Positions 44,397 through 56,130 of a DNA stretch of 64,000 nt are shown here, one piece after another (the first letter of the stretch is position 1; the number at the start of each line of letters is the position of its first letter). Position numbers and translations under genes: made by a program. Location: positions 74,021,497 to 74,085,496 of the forward strand of contig NC_134844.1 in the NCBI RefSeq assembly GCF_965363235.1, read 5' to 3'. The notes under the pieces were generated by a model, which saw only the letters and a program-made list of their open reading frames with translations, was not told the DNA's origin and did not search any database. Source of the DNA: Mytilus galloprovincialis. Taxonomy: Eukaryota; Mollusca; Bivalvia; Mytilida; Mytilidae.

Positions 44397-46000
44397 ATCA
44401 CAGCAGGTACTCTGGAAGGACATACTGTATCCATAGTGACACCAATCACAGTAAGGCATCCTAACCGACTTTTTAAAAATTGTAGCACACCCCATCATAT
44501 CAGAAAGTGATAATAAAGACAAGAATTAAATTTTAAGAATATATTACAGGCTTTCCTTAAAAGTGTCCTTTTAACGTAGAAGTCACAAAGTCTAAGAGTA
44601 ACATTACAAGTAACGCGTTGTTCTTGTCGTTTCTTATGGAAATTCAAAGTTCATACTGCTTGTATCCTGATCTTGTAAAAAGTAAAACAACAAAAATACC
44701 GAACTCCAAGGAAATTTAAAACGGAAACAATTGATACAATCAATAGCGTAAGAACATCAAAAAACGAAAAACAACTATCAAACTTCGGACTTGGTGCCCG
44801 CATTTCCGTATGTAGAAAATGGTGAATTAAACCTGATTTTAAAGCTTGCTAAACCTCTCACTTGTATGACTTTCGCATACAATTCCATTTAAATTCTGAC
44901 AACATTTTGTGAAAACAAACCCAGACATAACTAGTAAAAATGTTTAAAAAAAATGGGTACAGCAGTCAACATTGTGGAAATTATAGTCTCGATCACTATA
45001 AACACAAGCAAAGTTTCTTTGACATAACCCTGGGTCACCAACTTTCTACTCAGAACCTGATGACGTTTTACAAAGTTCGAGTTGCAGATGCAAGCTGTTG
45101 AATACTGAATTAGTTGGGAAATGTACTGGTATATCCTAAATGCAGATGAAGTTGGTATATTATTACTGAGGTGGGGGAAATTGATCATTTCAAAATCAAA
45201 ATCGTCTCGTTTGTCATAGATTCTTGTACTGTGATGACCCTGTTGTTTCTTTAATTTCAAGTTCTTGAGGATATACCAATGGAACCCAATCGGAAATGTT
45301 TTATTGATTACATCTTAAGAATTGCTTGTGGAAAGAATATCATCAATAAATATGAATGTAAAATTAAATGTTCTTCTTGTTTTTGAACACCGACTCATAT
45401 GTAAATATGAAAAGGTCGACAAGGTGAGGCGCACAGTTCATTCCCTTAGGATTTCCGATTATTTGTTGAAAAAAGTATATATCCAATTCAATAAATATAT
45501 TATCAATAAGAAACTCCAGCATACTGAGCACTTATTCCTTTGTGTATATAAAAAAGAAGATGTAGATGTAGCATATTTTACCTTTTTTGTTCACAATTAA
45601 CAAAAAATGCCGTATGATATCCCAAAGTAATACTTTTATAGCGTATGCTAACATTTAAATATCGACAATTTGGCAAAAACGAATTCTTAAAAACAGAATT
45701 CAAGCAGGTTTAATAACGGTAGTATACTGAAACAATATTCCCGACAAATATTATAAATCAATTCTGAAACTATTATAATAGACGCAACATTTTCAATTAC
45801 CAAATTTGAAATTTTTATTTCTGTATGTTTACACGTATGTCGGTGGTTAAGTACCACATTTATTTGCTTTTTGTAATTATTTAATCTTTTTTTTTTTTTT
45901 ATTTAGCAAACATTTTGCATCACTATCCAAACTTTAGAGAAGTATACGTTACACAAAATATTGCGAAATAAACCAAGATTATTTTATGTGGGGCGCTTAA
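44397..46000. repeat. Duplicated segment upstream of C1q, interrupted by a PLE fragment
   Basis: Blocks at 44397-44690 (ACTCTGG, AAGGCATC, CAAAGTTCATACTGCTTGT) and 45715-45980 (GTATACTGAAA, ATTCCCGACAAATA, CGCAACATTT, AAAATATTGCGAAATAA) match 62690-63000 and 63045-63260 in order. The extra ~1 kb here contains the decayed PLE at 44990-45465. Confidence 0.55.
44990..45465 (-). pseudogene. Decayed Penelope-like RT fragment
   Basis: In pieces of different frames it reads QQIIGNPKGMNCAPHLVDLF (the GIPMGTNCAP motif), FIDDILS (the YxDD motif), and RIYDKRDDFDFEMINFPHL + YISQLIQYS, which align with TKIYDKRDDFSFPIVNYPFL + YISQLVRFA of the Naiad at 13 kb. Stops and at least two frameshifts show it is dead. 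It comes from a different, older copy or subfamily. Confidence 0.75.
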
Positions 46001-46244
46001 ATGCACAAGACAAATGTATTTCTAATTCTAACATCTATTGGAGTTTTAAGCTGATATTTAAGATAGTAATCAGTTAATGGGAAAGGATACTCCTCTTTAA
46101 AAGTGCATGCGTTCAGAAAACTATAGTCTGTACAGATATATGTATCAGATTTGTTTTCTAGTTATTGCTTTAACCATTGTACCATATAATTTACTATAAA
46201 TAAACGACCATTTAATGTACTAGTATTTGACTTTTCAGCGAATT

Positions 46245-46435
46245 TGTACTTACCAAGAACAACAAGCCAGATGTCACGTTTGGAGCAGGATTTGCTACCC
46301 ACCTGAGCACATGAGATAGTACCCGGGTTTCGTTGTTGCTGTTCTGGTTTTTTTGGGGTGTGATTCCCGTAACTTGGTCATGTTTTTCTATGTAACGCTT
46401 TGTAAACTGTTGTTTGTCTTTTCGTTTTTTATTTT
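46245..46435. repeat. Interspersed repeat fragment
   Basis: AGATGTCACGTTTGGAGCAG, GGATTTGCTACCCACC, TTGTTGCTGTTCTGG. Part of it resembles 22915-22985. Confidence 0.45.
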
Positions 46436-46478
46436 ATTTTATTTTTTTCGATTATGTTTTAAGTCTTTCTTCGACTTA

Positions 46479-46760
46479 GGGAGCTACCATTTGATTTTTA
46501 TGGGGGGGCTAGGATGAAATTTGAAAAAAATAGGCAGGACAGGAGTTTTGAGTAAAAAAAAAAGGCAGGATGAGCAACTTGGTAAAAAAAAAAGGCAGGA
46601 TGACAATTTGTGTAAAAAAAGTCAGGATAAACTAGTAAAAAAAAAGGCAGGACCGAATAGAGTGAAAAATAAAAAAGCAGGACAGAGATTACAACTAAAA
46701 AAAAAGCAGGACAAAATTTTTCATCCTAGCCCCCCCCATAAAAATCAAATGGTAGCTCCC
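46479..46760 (-). mobile_element. Harbinger-like MITE, copy 3, full length with TTA target duplication
   Basis: 282 bp with TIR GGGAGCTACCATTTGATTTT + TATGGGGGGGCTAGGATGAA, a near-perfect inverse at the right end, and TTA on both sides (46476-46478, 46761-46763). The TWA target site suits PIF/Harbinger-type MITEs. The interior is a series of AAAAAAAGGCAGGA(T/C)-type units. Opposite orientation to copies 1 and 2. Confidence 0.85.
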
Positions 46761-46989
46761 TTATGAAATTCTTCAGGCTCTCTTTCATTGTTGTATGGTT
46801 GAAATTATTAATGCGACTGATTTGCAAAGGATTTAATGGTTCAAATTATATTGTAGCCCAGTTCATTCCTTTATTTTTTAGCCAATCATTGATTTTTTTA
46901 ACCAATTCATGCGTAATCATAAATTTTGTATTTTACATTGTAACACGATCGGAAAGATATAACACATTTTAAAAAGATTATATTTAATT

Positions 46990-47400
46990 GAGAATGAAAA
47001 TTGGGATTGTTTTAAAGAGACACCAACCCGTCCAAAGAGCTAAAACAGCCGAAGTCTTCAACACAGCGACAAAATCCTGCACCCGGAGTCGTGCTTCAGA
47101 AATAATGAAAGTTATATTAAACATATAAATGAACAAAAAATAAAATTCATCCAAGACTAACAAAGGCCAGATGCTCCTAACTTGGGACAGGCGCAGAAAT
47201 GCAGCGGGGTTAAATATGTTTTGTGAGATCTCAACCCTGCCTCTGTACCTCGAGCAAATCTAGAAACAAAACATACACACAACAATATACGCACAGCTAA
47301 ACTCAATTTAAAAGAAGTCCGGATCCGATGTCAAAATAGGAAACAAAAGATACTAAACAAAATGACAATGATATATAAATTAACAAAGTACAATCACACT
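46990..47400 (-). mobile_element. Naiad-family tail, 5'-truncated
   Basis: On the minus strand it follows the 13.71-14.16 kb tail: TTGTCATTTTGTTTAGTATC, TTTTGACATCGGATCCGGAC, GGTTGAGATCTCACAAAACA, GCGCCTGTCCCAAGTTAGGA, GGCCTTTGTTAGTCTTGGAT. It is more diverged than the 3.4-kb copy and starts just after the position of the SECIS candidate. Confidence 0.7.
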
Positions 47401-48087
47401 ATAAATGCTTATAAGTGAAAGGTAAGTTCACACAAGTTTGAGCTTTCTAAACAAACATATGGACTGCTTCGCTCTATTCTAATTTAAGGTAATAATAAAT
47501 ATGTATGCATACGGTTGTTGAATTAGTATTGGACATATGGTATTTTTAGACATAATCATACAGATTCGCTCGGGTAAAGATAACAATCGAAACTCAAAGA
47601 TTGTTAATGCAATTAAATTGATAGCGATTACTGAAATGTACAAGGATGTCTTGTAATGCACAAGCTGAAATATGAAGTGGAAGAAATTGATTTCCATACC
47701 TACAGTAGCAATTGCAGTTTGGGGTGGTGCATTTGTGTCTGAGAAAAACCAAAACATACCAGCTCCATGGATATTGCCTATAAATTGACATTCCAATGTG
47801 AAATGGGATGCAAATTGAAATGGATATGTATCATTTACTTTTATGACACAGACAGAGATAATGCCGGAATAAGCTTTAGACCTGCTATCAAAAACTTCTT
47901 CAAAGTCTTTATATAAGTTTTGATATCATCCCGATGCTTATTAGTATTAAAGATTTCTTCCTGAGTATTTGCATAGCTGGCTAAGAAATTTGACATCTAT
48001 GTTTCAATTTTCCGTTATCTTGATGTCGTAAAATGGGAAATGACGATTTGCATTTTCACTGAACTAGTACACAACTTTGTTAAGGGC
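47401..48087. other. Non-coding stretch
   Basis: An open minus frame of ~100 codons (47479-47796) shows no recognisable domain. Nothing else seen. Confidence 0.3.
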
Positions 48088-48190
48088 AATCTAAAGCCTG
48101 CCTGCAGGTGCGGAATTTTCTCGTTTTGTTACATGACAGTGTCTTGGACTGTTTTTGGTCTTTAACACAATCCCAATTTTCATTCTAAAG
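48088..48190 (+). mobile_element. Short Naiad-family tail fragment
   Basis: AAGCCTGCCTGCAGGTGCGG, AATTTTCTCG and a distal TCTTTAACACAATCCCAATT correspond to the CACCTACGGGTGCGGGAATT end region. Diverged. Confidence 0.45.
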
Positions 48191-48611
48191 TGAAGACAAG
48201 TGATTTATTTATATTTCATTGATTAACATTAGGTTGCATATATATCTCAAACACTCCTTTTACATTTTCGTCCACGTATACCCCAATCAGCATAAAAAAA
48301 AAGTTGTTTGGAATCTGATTGCTCTTGAGACAACAATGAGCAATGCACCAAATAATTGAGGTGTCATCTATTAAATGTCACCGTACTACCTGCAACTAGA
48401 GTAAAAGCCATACAGTATGGTAAGGCCCGCTATAAAAGACACCCACAAGTACCCATTGCACAACAGAGATGGTTTGTGTATTCATTTGTATATGTTTATA
48501 TAATCGGTAAAAAATAAATTTTGTATTTTTAAACCAACACAATCGATCGTATACAAATATATGAATAGCAACCAGTGACTTAAATAGCCTTTAATTTAAA
48601 TATGTAAACAA

Positions 48612-48770
48612 GCAAGGTCGTGGTCACATTAAGCTAAATTCGGTGAGGCGTGCATGTACTCTACACTTAAGCTAATCTCGTTTACGTTCCCAATGATACT
48701 AGTAACTATATTGTTAGTATAATAGTTCCAAATACATGTACATGTGTATATGATATTTTCAACTTGTTAC
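48612..48770 (+). mobile_element. End of the GGCCGTGTTCACA TIR family
   Basis: AAGGTCGTGGTCACATTAAG, CTAAATTCGGTGAGGC and CGTTTACGTTCCCAATGATA parallel 14786-14870. No partner end found, so truncated. Confidence 0.5.
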
Positions 48771-49095
48771 ACCGCACAACTGGTCAGAGGTCTAAAAGTA
48801 GTATACCGCTGTTCATGAATTGATTGAGAGAACATGCTTTAAAAGAGATGGGTTATAATCCTTGGGGATGCTATTATCACAAGTAAAAAGAATATGTGTT
48901 TTAAAACAATAAATAGTCCAAATGTTCTTAGTGACTGTCACATTATTTAAAGGAAATTTACCTGTATAAAACACGGGTCGGATGTATCATATATATATAT
49001 ATGTGTTACAAAACCATTCATATTATTGACCAATTTACAAATGATTTACAGAAAATAGATTTTATAAAAATGTACTGAGAAATGTTTAAATACTA

Positions 49096-49552
49096 CACAG
49101 CTACTTTTGCATAGGTAATATTTCTGTACCAAAATATGTAGTACAGGAAATCTATTTTTAATATTCAGTACTTAGTCTATTTTGTTATTATACAATTATT
49201 GTAATATTTAGGTACCTGTATTTTACAGTACTTGATTTGTACTTGAAATTTAAGTACTACAGATTTTTTTGTTGCATGGTTACATTTTCAGCATTTTGAA
49301 AGTTTGTCTAAGAGTCCTCTTCAAATCTCATAAAGTTATGATGTTCAAACATGGAATACTGTGATCATTGCTGGTATTATTTTTGTACCAATATTTTAGT
49401 ACAAATCAAGTACTGGAAAATACCAAGTACCTTAATATTACAATGATTCTAAAGTAAAGAATTAGTACTAAATATTAAAAGTAAATTTCCAGTACTACAG
49501 ATTTTAAATACAGAAATAGTACAGAAATAGTACCTATGCAAAAGTAGCTGTG
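49096..49552. mobile_element. 457-bp palindromic foldback element
   Basis: Ends CACAGCTACTTTTGCATAGG + TA are inverse copies; TA lies outside both (49094-49095, 49553-49554), as for Tc1/mariner-type insertions. Inverse similarity continues inward for most of its length, with many GTAC/AGTACT words. No ORF. Confidence 0.75.
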
Positions 49553-49554
49553 TA

Positions 49555-50084
49555 ATATAAATAGCATATTATGATGAATGTGACAAAGATTTCCATTTTA
49601 TTTTATTTTCTAATGGTTTACACCTCTTTCCAGAAATTGTGTAATCAATGCAGGTTGAAAACATTTTGTTCTTTGAAATTTCTAAATCACAAAGCATATA
49701 TTATAGTTAAAAAAAATTTGTATTTGAATTTTATAAAAGTAATTTATTTATTCAAAAATTTATCTTATTTTAATCAATCTTATTTATAACTTTCAAAGGT
49801 AAATCATTTATACAAATATATACTTGACCTCATTTTTGATTTGCTGCTAAATTGTTATTGCATGCTATATGTGTGAGGTTATTCTCTCATATTGCAGGTT
49901 GTAACATTATCTTGGACTGCGGTTTTATGTTATAATGTATACATGTTATTATATATATTATGTCAAAAGCTCCTTAGACAGTTAGAGTGTTGTAAATTTG
50001 ACTTCTGCCGAAACAAAATATTTTTTTTCTTATCTTATCTTATATATGAATGAATGAATTGAATGTAAATAAACTCATCATAGA
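49555..50084. other. Non-coding stretch
   Basis: Very AT-rich; no gene recognised. Confidence 0.3.
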
Positions 50085-50225
50085 TACCAGAACTAAATTT
50101 AGTATATACGCCAGACGCGTTTCGTCTACAAAAGACTCATCAGTGACGCTCGAATCCAAAAAAAGTTTAAAAAGCCAAGTAAAACCAGTGCTCATTACGT
50201 GAAACTAATTGAAAAGTTTTCAGAA
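50085..50225 (-). repeat. Interspersed repeat (CGTCTGGCGTATA family)
   Basis: CGCCAGACGCGTTTCGTCTA and CAAAAGACTCATCAGTGACG are common mussel repeat words from memory; the inverse lies at 42616-42680. Confidence 0.6.
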
Positions 50226-50504
50226 CGCAGCGTCTCGACATTACATCATTAATTTGAAGATTTAAATGAAAATTGTTTTGTCTTTATTAACAGGCACCAC
50301 AGAAATTTAATTATCTACATAATGTTTAACTCGATAATCTGTACAAAATTCAATAGTAACCAATGAATAAAATTTGGTACAAATAATTTTTTTTACAATC
50401 AATATCTCGCTAAGGAAATTGTACAGATTTTCTTACACTCACGGAAGAGCTGCACATTCTAATCTTCTACTTACAGCAAAAGACATATAAAAATCTGTTA
50501 TTTT

Positions 50505-50510
50505 TTTATT
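50505..50510 (-). terminator. Poly(A) signal of the second B-box gene
   Basis: AATAAA on the minus strand about 110 nt after the stop. Confidence 0.4.
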
Positions 50511-50618
50511 GTGATAAAACAACCCTTCATGTGCATCGAAATAAATCATTACAAGAAACGCAAGTGGAATATTCTCTCTATGAGAATATGTGCAAATGTA
50601 TATATTCTTTTAGAATTT

Positions 50619-52557
50619 TCACTTTGGGGATATTTTCATGGCATAGAGTTTCGCATTCTTTTTATTCAAGCTGCTCCTGCATCCTAATAAAACAAATCCG
50701 CGATGGTCTATGGCAAGACAATTTGGTGTGCGTTTGATATCCATTTTGAACAAACTTTGAGTTGATAAACATTGCCCGGAAGTATTAAGAATGTGTAACG
50801 TGAGGTTAGCGGCATCACATACAATTACCCGATTAGATTCCGTGACAACTAAATCAGTCGGGTCAAAGGTTCCGCGGACTGACGATTCCGAACCTTTATA
50901 TATGCATTTAACCTCGTCATCATCGTCATCTGTCAAAACAATCAACGTTCCATTACGTAGACTATACTTCTGCTTGACAATAATGTAAATATTCCTTGAC
51001 TTGTCTGAAGTAATTTTGAATGGCATGGAGTCGTCCTCGAACAGTGGTTTCTTGTTATTGTCTACACTGTAGGTTTTTATGTGTTCTCCGTACAGATTCA
51101 TCACAATTATCTTGTTTTCCCTTGGATACGAATACTTGTCGATGGCACCAACGATAATTTTGCCATCGCTGGTGATATGGAGTGCACCGGTTGTTTTCAA
51201 CGGCGCCACACTGTACTTAGATTTTTCTAATTTATTTTCGGCAGAAATTGTCCGAAGACAAGTTTCTTCGGTAGATAATAAAAGATCTCCGGACGGCAGC
51301 AGTGCCATACTTTTAAAGTCAACACTGAATTCATGTATTTTCTCGAGTGATCCATTAAAAAGTTTCACATGATGAAGTTCACCTTCGGAATCAGAGCTTT
51401 TTTCTGCGTTAATAAGAACAGACCCATCAGGACAACATACAATATTATCAATGGACGGAAATTTCGATTTATAACTTTCCACCACACTCAAAGAGGTGCT
51501 GGTAGGATTTTTTAGTTCTTCAGCATGTTTTACAATGCCATAAAGTGATTCTATACCACACTCTGTTACTTTTCCTGGATTGAATTCCGGTAAAGAATCA
51601 AACTCCGTCTTAAGGTCTATTCGTAAGTCAAAACTCATTTCTGTCCTTGCAGCTTCAAACACGGCACTTTTGCATTTAGAATCGACAATATTTGTGAGAT
51701 TGTTGTTCTTCTCTTCCAATTCGATCCCGTATTTGGTTGTCTTTTTCTCTTCTTTTTCAATGTCATTTTTTATTGCCTCCCATTTCTTACCAAGTTCGAG
51801 CAACAATTTGTTTGTGTGTGCGTCAATTGCATCTTTTAAAGTTTTTCCTTGTTTTTGAATATTCTGAACTTCCGTTTCAAGTGTGGAGTAACCTCTTTGC
51901 TTCATTGATCCTAATGTATTTTGATGTCTAAACATGTCGATAATAATCTCTTGATACTTAGAACTTCGAGCTTTCAATTTGTAAAGAGAAAATGTATAAC
52001 CGGAATCTATATCAATTATGTGATGATCCCTATGTGGTTGCGAAACGCACATTGTGCAGACGACATCTTCGCACTGCTTACAAAAACCACATCCGCGCTG
52101 ACGATGGAGTTCACAGTAAACAATACTATCATACTTTTGGTCAGTTGAACCGGTTATCTCGATATCCACTATTGAGGGCCCTCATGGGGTTTTTTATTAT
52201 GTGATTACTTGGCCGTTTTTTTAATGATTATTTGATTATTAAGCCAAATATTTCATGATTATTTGATTACCTAGGACTGTATTTTTAGTTTATGATTATT
52301 TGATTACTAAAGATAAGCAAATATTTAATGATTATGTGATTATATTGGCAAAAAAATGGTGATTATGTGATTACTAGGACCCCCATGAGGGGCCCCACTA
52401 TTTTGTGCTGGTTATACAAGTTCAATTCGTTCACTTGGTGTAACATACAACAATTCATACACATAAACAAATTACATGTCAAACATCTACCTTTGATAGG
52501 ACTTTGTTCCGGACATCCTTGACACGAAATTGCAAATTCTTGAATTGATCCAGACAT
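50619..52557 (-). pseudogene. B-box/coiled-coil/propeller (TRIM-like) gene with an insertion inside the coding sequence
   Basis: Coding starts at ATG 52557 (MSGSIQEFAISCQGCPEQSP). The first ~54 codons form a B-box1-type finger (SCQGC, RCLTCNLFMCMNCC, then His). The frame is then broken by a 221-bp element (52174-52394) with duplicated 8 bp. Beyond it, the same frame resumes (DIEITGSTDQKYDS) with B-box2 (YCELHRQRGCGFCKQCED + VVCTMC, HRDHH), a long coiled coil (~residues 110-240) and a six-bladed NHL-like propeller C-terminus (SIDNIVCCPDGSVLIN, GALHITSDGKIIVGA, DPTDLVVTESNRVIVCD, CLAIDHRGFVLLGC) to the stop at 50619. Without the insertion the gene has 569 codons. As it stands, translation from ATG runs into a stop inside the element, so only a B-box1 stub would be made, unless internal initiation or splicing removes it. 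The disruption may be polymorphic. Confidence 0.85.
52174..52394. mobile_element. 221-bp hAT-like MITE inserted in the B-box coding sequence
   Basis: The ends GGGCCCTCATGGGG and CCCCATGAGGGGCC are inverse copies. CCACTATT flanks both sides (52166-52173 and 52395-52402), an 8-bp target duplication typical of hAT transposons. The interior is made of TGATTATTTGATTA / TGATTATGTGATTA repeats. No ORF. Confidence 0.88.
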
Positions 52558-52599
52558 TTTAACAGCGATAATCAATGTTTATTGTATTTTGCTACAACT

Positions 52600-53480
52600 A
52601 ATAATTCCCAAAATTTCAGCAGTAGAAATATTTCGCTTCCATTTTATTTGCAGTCTTTATTAACATGACCTGTTTCCTGATAATCAATACTTTTGGAAAA
52701 TCTTGTTGACACAGAAGTTATATATAATATTAAAATGATACACCTGTGTCCTATTTTTAGTATTATATAACAATAGTGTAATGTATATAATTAACCGGTA
52801 TTTTTTATGTCATTGTTATGAAATATAATCCGACAGAAAACAAAACGCAACAAAATAGACATTGTTTCGTTCTTGGGAATACAGATTTACCTACGTTACC
52901 TGCTTATTATTCAGATATTTTTATACTTCTACAAGTATGGACAAAGATCAGTGTGGATAGTATGTTTTCTGTCTAAAACTAAAAGAGTTCTCTGGGTTTT
53001 TTTCTTTATAGGGTTCTATGTTTAACTATTTTGCACAGTGACAGCCAACCTGTACCAACCACTAAAAAATTATTTAATATTCAGTTTAGATGTTCAACAC
53101 TGTCATGGAGGAGAAACACTAATTGCATGGATTAGTACATGATTCTAATAAAATAAGTTCAACATTTTTTCATTTGGGATACATTGTAGCATCAAATACT
53201 TGGAGAACTTTTAGGAGAAATTAGGAGAACAACACATTCCGTGCATTACTGCATGATGTGGGTTTTTTTAAAAACGCAAGATGGTATCTGAGAACCTGCA
53301 TGCATGTTCTATTTGTATGGTTCCATTTATTATCAATAGTGGTGATCATTCTTTACTTGGGTTTGTACACAAAAACTGTAAATTAGATAAGTCTAGATAA
53401 TAGTCCAAGAATAATTAGTGCAAAATTTTGATTAAATGTTCAGACTTTTTTTAAGCAGATATCTAAGGTTTTAAGTAATG
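52600..53480. other. Region upstream of the second B-box gene
   Basis: AT-rich. No repeat or gene recognised; it probably contains the B-box promoter. Confidence 0.3.
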
Positions 53481-53484
53481 ACAA

Positions 53485-53513
53485 TACAGACCTTCTAAAA
53501 TTCAAACTGACCA
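53485..53513 (+). repeat. 29-bp perfect inverted repeat, left copy
   Basis: TACAGACCTTCTAAAATTCA + AACTGACCA; its exact inverse is at 61497-61525, 8.0 kb away. The minisatellite starts directly inside. Confidence 0.9.
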
Positions 53514-53800
53514 TTATTCCGTGCGTTCATCGTGTATCGTGCGTGTTGCGTGCGTGCATCGTGCGTGTATCGTGCGTGTGCCAATCGTGCGTTCATCATT
53601 CATCGTTCCGTGTATTTTCCGTGTAACGTGCGTGCATCGTGTATTCTTAATCGTGTATCGTGCGTGTATCGTGCGTGTATCGTGCGTGTATCGTGCGCTC
53701 ATCAATCATTCATTCTTAACCGTGTATCGTGCGTGTATCGTGCGTTCATCAATCATTCATTCTTAACCGTGTATCGTGCGTTCGTCAATCGTGTATAATT
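53514..53800 (+). repeat. GTGTATCGTGC minisatellite, array 1
   Basis: Short units CGTGTATCGTG / CGTGCGTTCATC / ATCATTCATTCTTAAC repeat with variations. Same sequence class and same strand as array 2 at 61250-61496. Confidence 0.85.
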
Positions 53801-54059
53801 GTGTATATCAGATAATGTGCATTTGTCAAACGTTCATCTCTAATTGTGTAACGTTCATACAGTGCGGTTTTTATATGATAGTCGGTTATAGAGCTCACCA
53901 AAGCTTATATTTTTTCTCACGGTTAAAGTATATACATGTATATATAAACGAGTCTAAATTGAAAACTACGTTCAAACCTATGATTGCGTGGATAAAAACC
54001 GCAATTTTTATACGTGTGCATGTAAAACAAATTTCGTTGTAGAAGGGTCTTAAAACAGC

Positions 54060-54110
54060 AACATGTATGTATATATATATATATATATATAGTGTGTGTG
54101 TGTATGTGTA
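54060..54110. repeat. (TA)n(GT)n microsatellite
   Basis: ATGTATATATATATATATAT then GTGTGTGTGTATGTGTATG. Confidence 0.85.
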
Positions 54111-56130
54111 TGTTCCGACTTAAATAAAATTTACAGTCATACTTACTTTCTTGTGAACACTTAATTAACTTCAACGTACATAACGTTCATACAGATTTAT
54201 AACTTTTGTGTAAATATTTTATCATCTGTAAATATTTCGTGGTTATTCAGTGAATCTTGGCTGGGACTGACACTTCTTGATATAATGATACATGTTGTAC
54301 GTACAAACAATAACATGATATTGACATTTCTACGACATTAAAATTGAAATTTCTGTTCAACTGAGCGAAAATGGACTTAAAAATATACTGTTGGCCAATT
54401 GTTATTTGTTAAAAAATATTCTGTCAATTAAAACAAATGTGCTTTTGCAAATGTGGGGAAGCTCCACTAAAAAAATCGAAACTGGAAAGTATGAAAGAAA
54501 AGAAGTCCACGAGATGACACGTGTTGTAGCTCTACTATTGAAGATGAACTTCATGTCATTCTAAAATGCCCATTATATGTAGTTTTAAGAGAAATATAAT
54601 ACATTTTAATGAACATTTTAACCTATAATTATCAGATAGCGAAAATTTTATATTTTTATTTAATAACGGCAATGTTGCTGCTATAGTCGCCAAAAACACC
54701 AACAATATTTTATTGAAAAGAAACTATACAAATCCTTGGTTGAACTAGGCTAGATTATAATTCTTCGCTTATTTGGCAAATTTATATGCTACTAAGATAT
54801 TTTCAAATATTTGATAAATACCATTATAAATATCATTTTTGTCTTAGTTTCTGATGGTCACATGCACGTTATGTTATTCCATTGAGAAAATACAATATAC
54901 AAGATTGTCGGGTAAATGTGGACTGCGGATTAAAATGTTAAATGTCAAACTTGAATTAACAAATTAAACTGAGGCGAATTAACACGAATATGTATATTCT
55001 CTTCAACAGTGTTTGAATTCTCTCTTCTGAATTTCATTTAAACTAAGCTAAAATGTTTTGTGGAAAATTGAATAAAAATAAACATTATATGTATTTGAAG
55101 GCATTATTTTAATTAAACAAATATAAGATCAGGCAAATATATCATGTATTATTTTAACTTGAGGAACCTTTAAAAACTTGAAATTGAATTTACAAGTTTA
55201 AGATATAATCTTGTTTTTTTTTATATATAAAATAGTTAAATATATGGTTTTATCATAACAAGTCTTTATTTGAATTGAATAAACATGGAACACTTTAACG
55301 GATTCATTTTTCATTGTGTTCATGGTTGCCTATCAATGACACCGTTTTTAATACGTACTAGTATGTCTAAAAGATTTTTATCCGCAAAAATAATTCACAA
55401 TAGTACGTTGTTACTGACTAGGTTGGTCCACTCTGTAAAACATTAAGTATGCCTTCGGAATATAAAAATATTAAGGTAATGTCAAGAATTTCAATAACGG
55501 CCGGGAAACAGACTAAATGTAGTTGTTAACCGTCTATGATTATTAAAGAATGGCGGATGTTTTTTTCGGTACGTCTAAACACTGCTAAGGATTCCTTGGT
55601 GCACTAAGGCCTTGACTATACAATTCCACTAAGGATTCGAATGAGTCACGGCTGTTATATGTATTATGTTTATATATCATGTTAGAGATTGATATTTAAT
55701 GCATAAATTTCAAATTTTACAGAAAATAATCATAAATAAACGAGATATTCAACATTATTGAGACACGTGCCGTTTTTTCTTTGACATGCCGAAAATCAAT
55801 GAACCGATTGACATGTGCCAAATAACATAGCAACTGATTAAACAATCACGATCTTTTTTTATTTCAAGTAATTTAAAACAATTGTATCGAAAATATTTAT
55901 GCTTCAAATATTTATAATTAAATGTGTTGTTCTTATTCAAAATGATAAAAAGGACAAATAATTTTGCTGTTGTTTTATTTCCTTCCCAACAAAATTGTTT
56001 GCCATAGGAGCACGACTTTTATGTGCGCCAACATATATATTTATAAGTGTTTCGATTTTATTTTAATTCTGAAAAAGATACGTGTATATACAAAGATTCT
56101 ACAAATGGTTTCATTAAAAATATGAGTAAA
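54111..56130. other. Long gene-poor stretch
   Basis: AT-rich. A repeat fragment at about 55448-55503 (GTATGCCTTCGGAATATAAA, AAGAATTTCAATAACGGCC) is shared with 31297-31345. No gene recognised. Confidence 0.35.

Noticed and set aside
46521-46766. Lys-rich open frame
   Set aside because: It is the A-tract/GGCAGGA ladder of a MITE.
47479-47796. Minus-strand open frame of about 100 codons
   Set aside because: No recognisable domain, no splice context, and hydrophobic composition typical of AT-rich noise.
53514-53800. Cys/Arg-rich open frames in the GTGTATCGTGC arrays (also 61279-61621)
   Set aside because: Low-complexity translations of minisatellite DNA; no start context, domain or splice sites.
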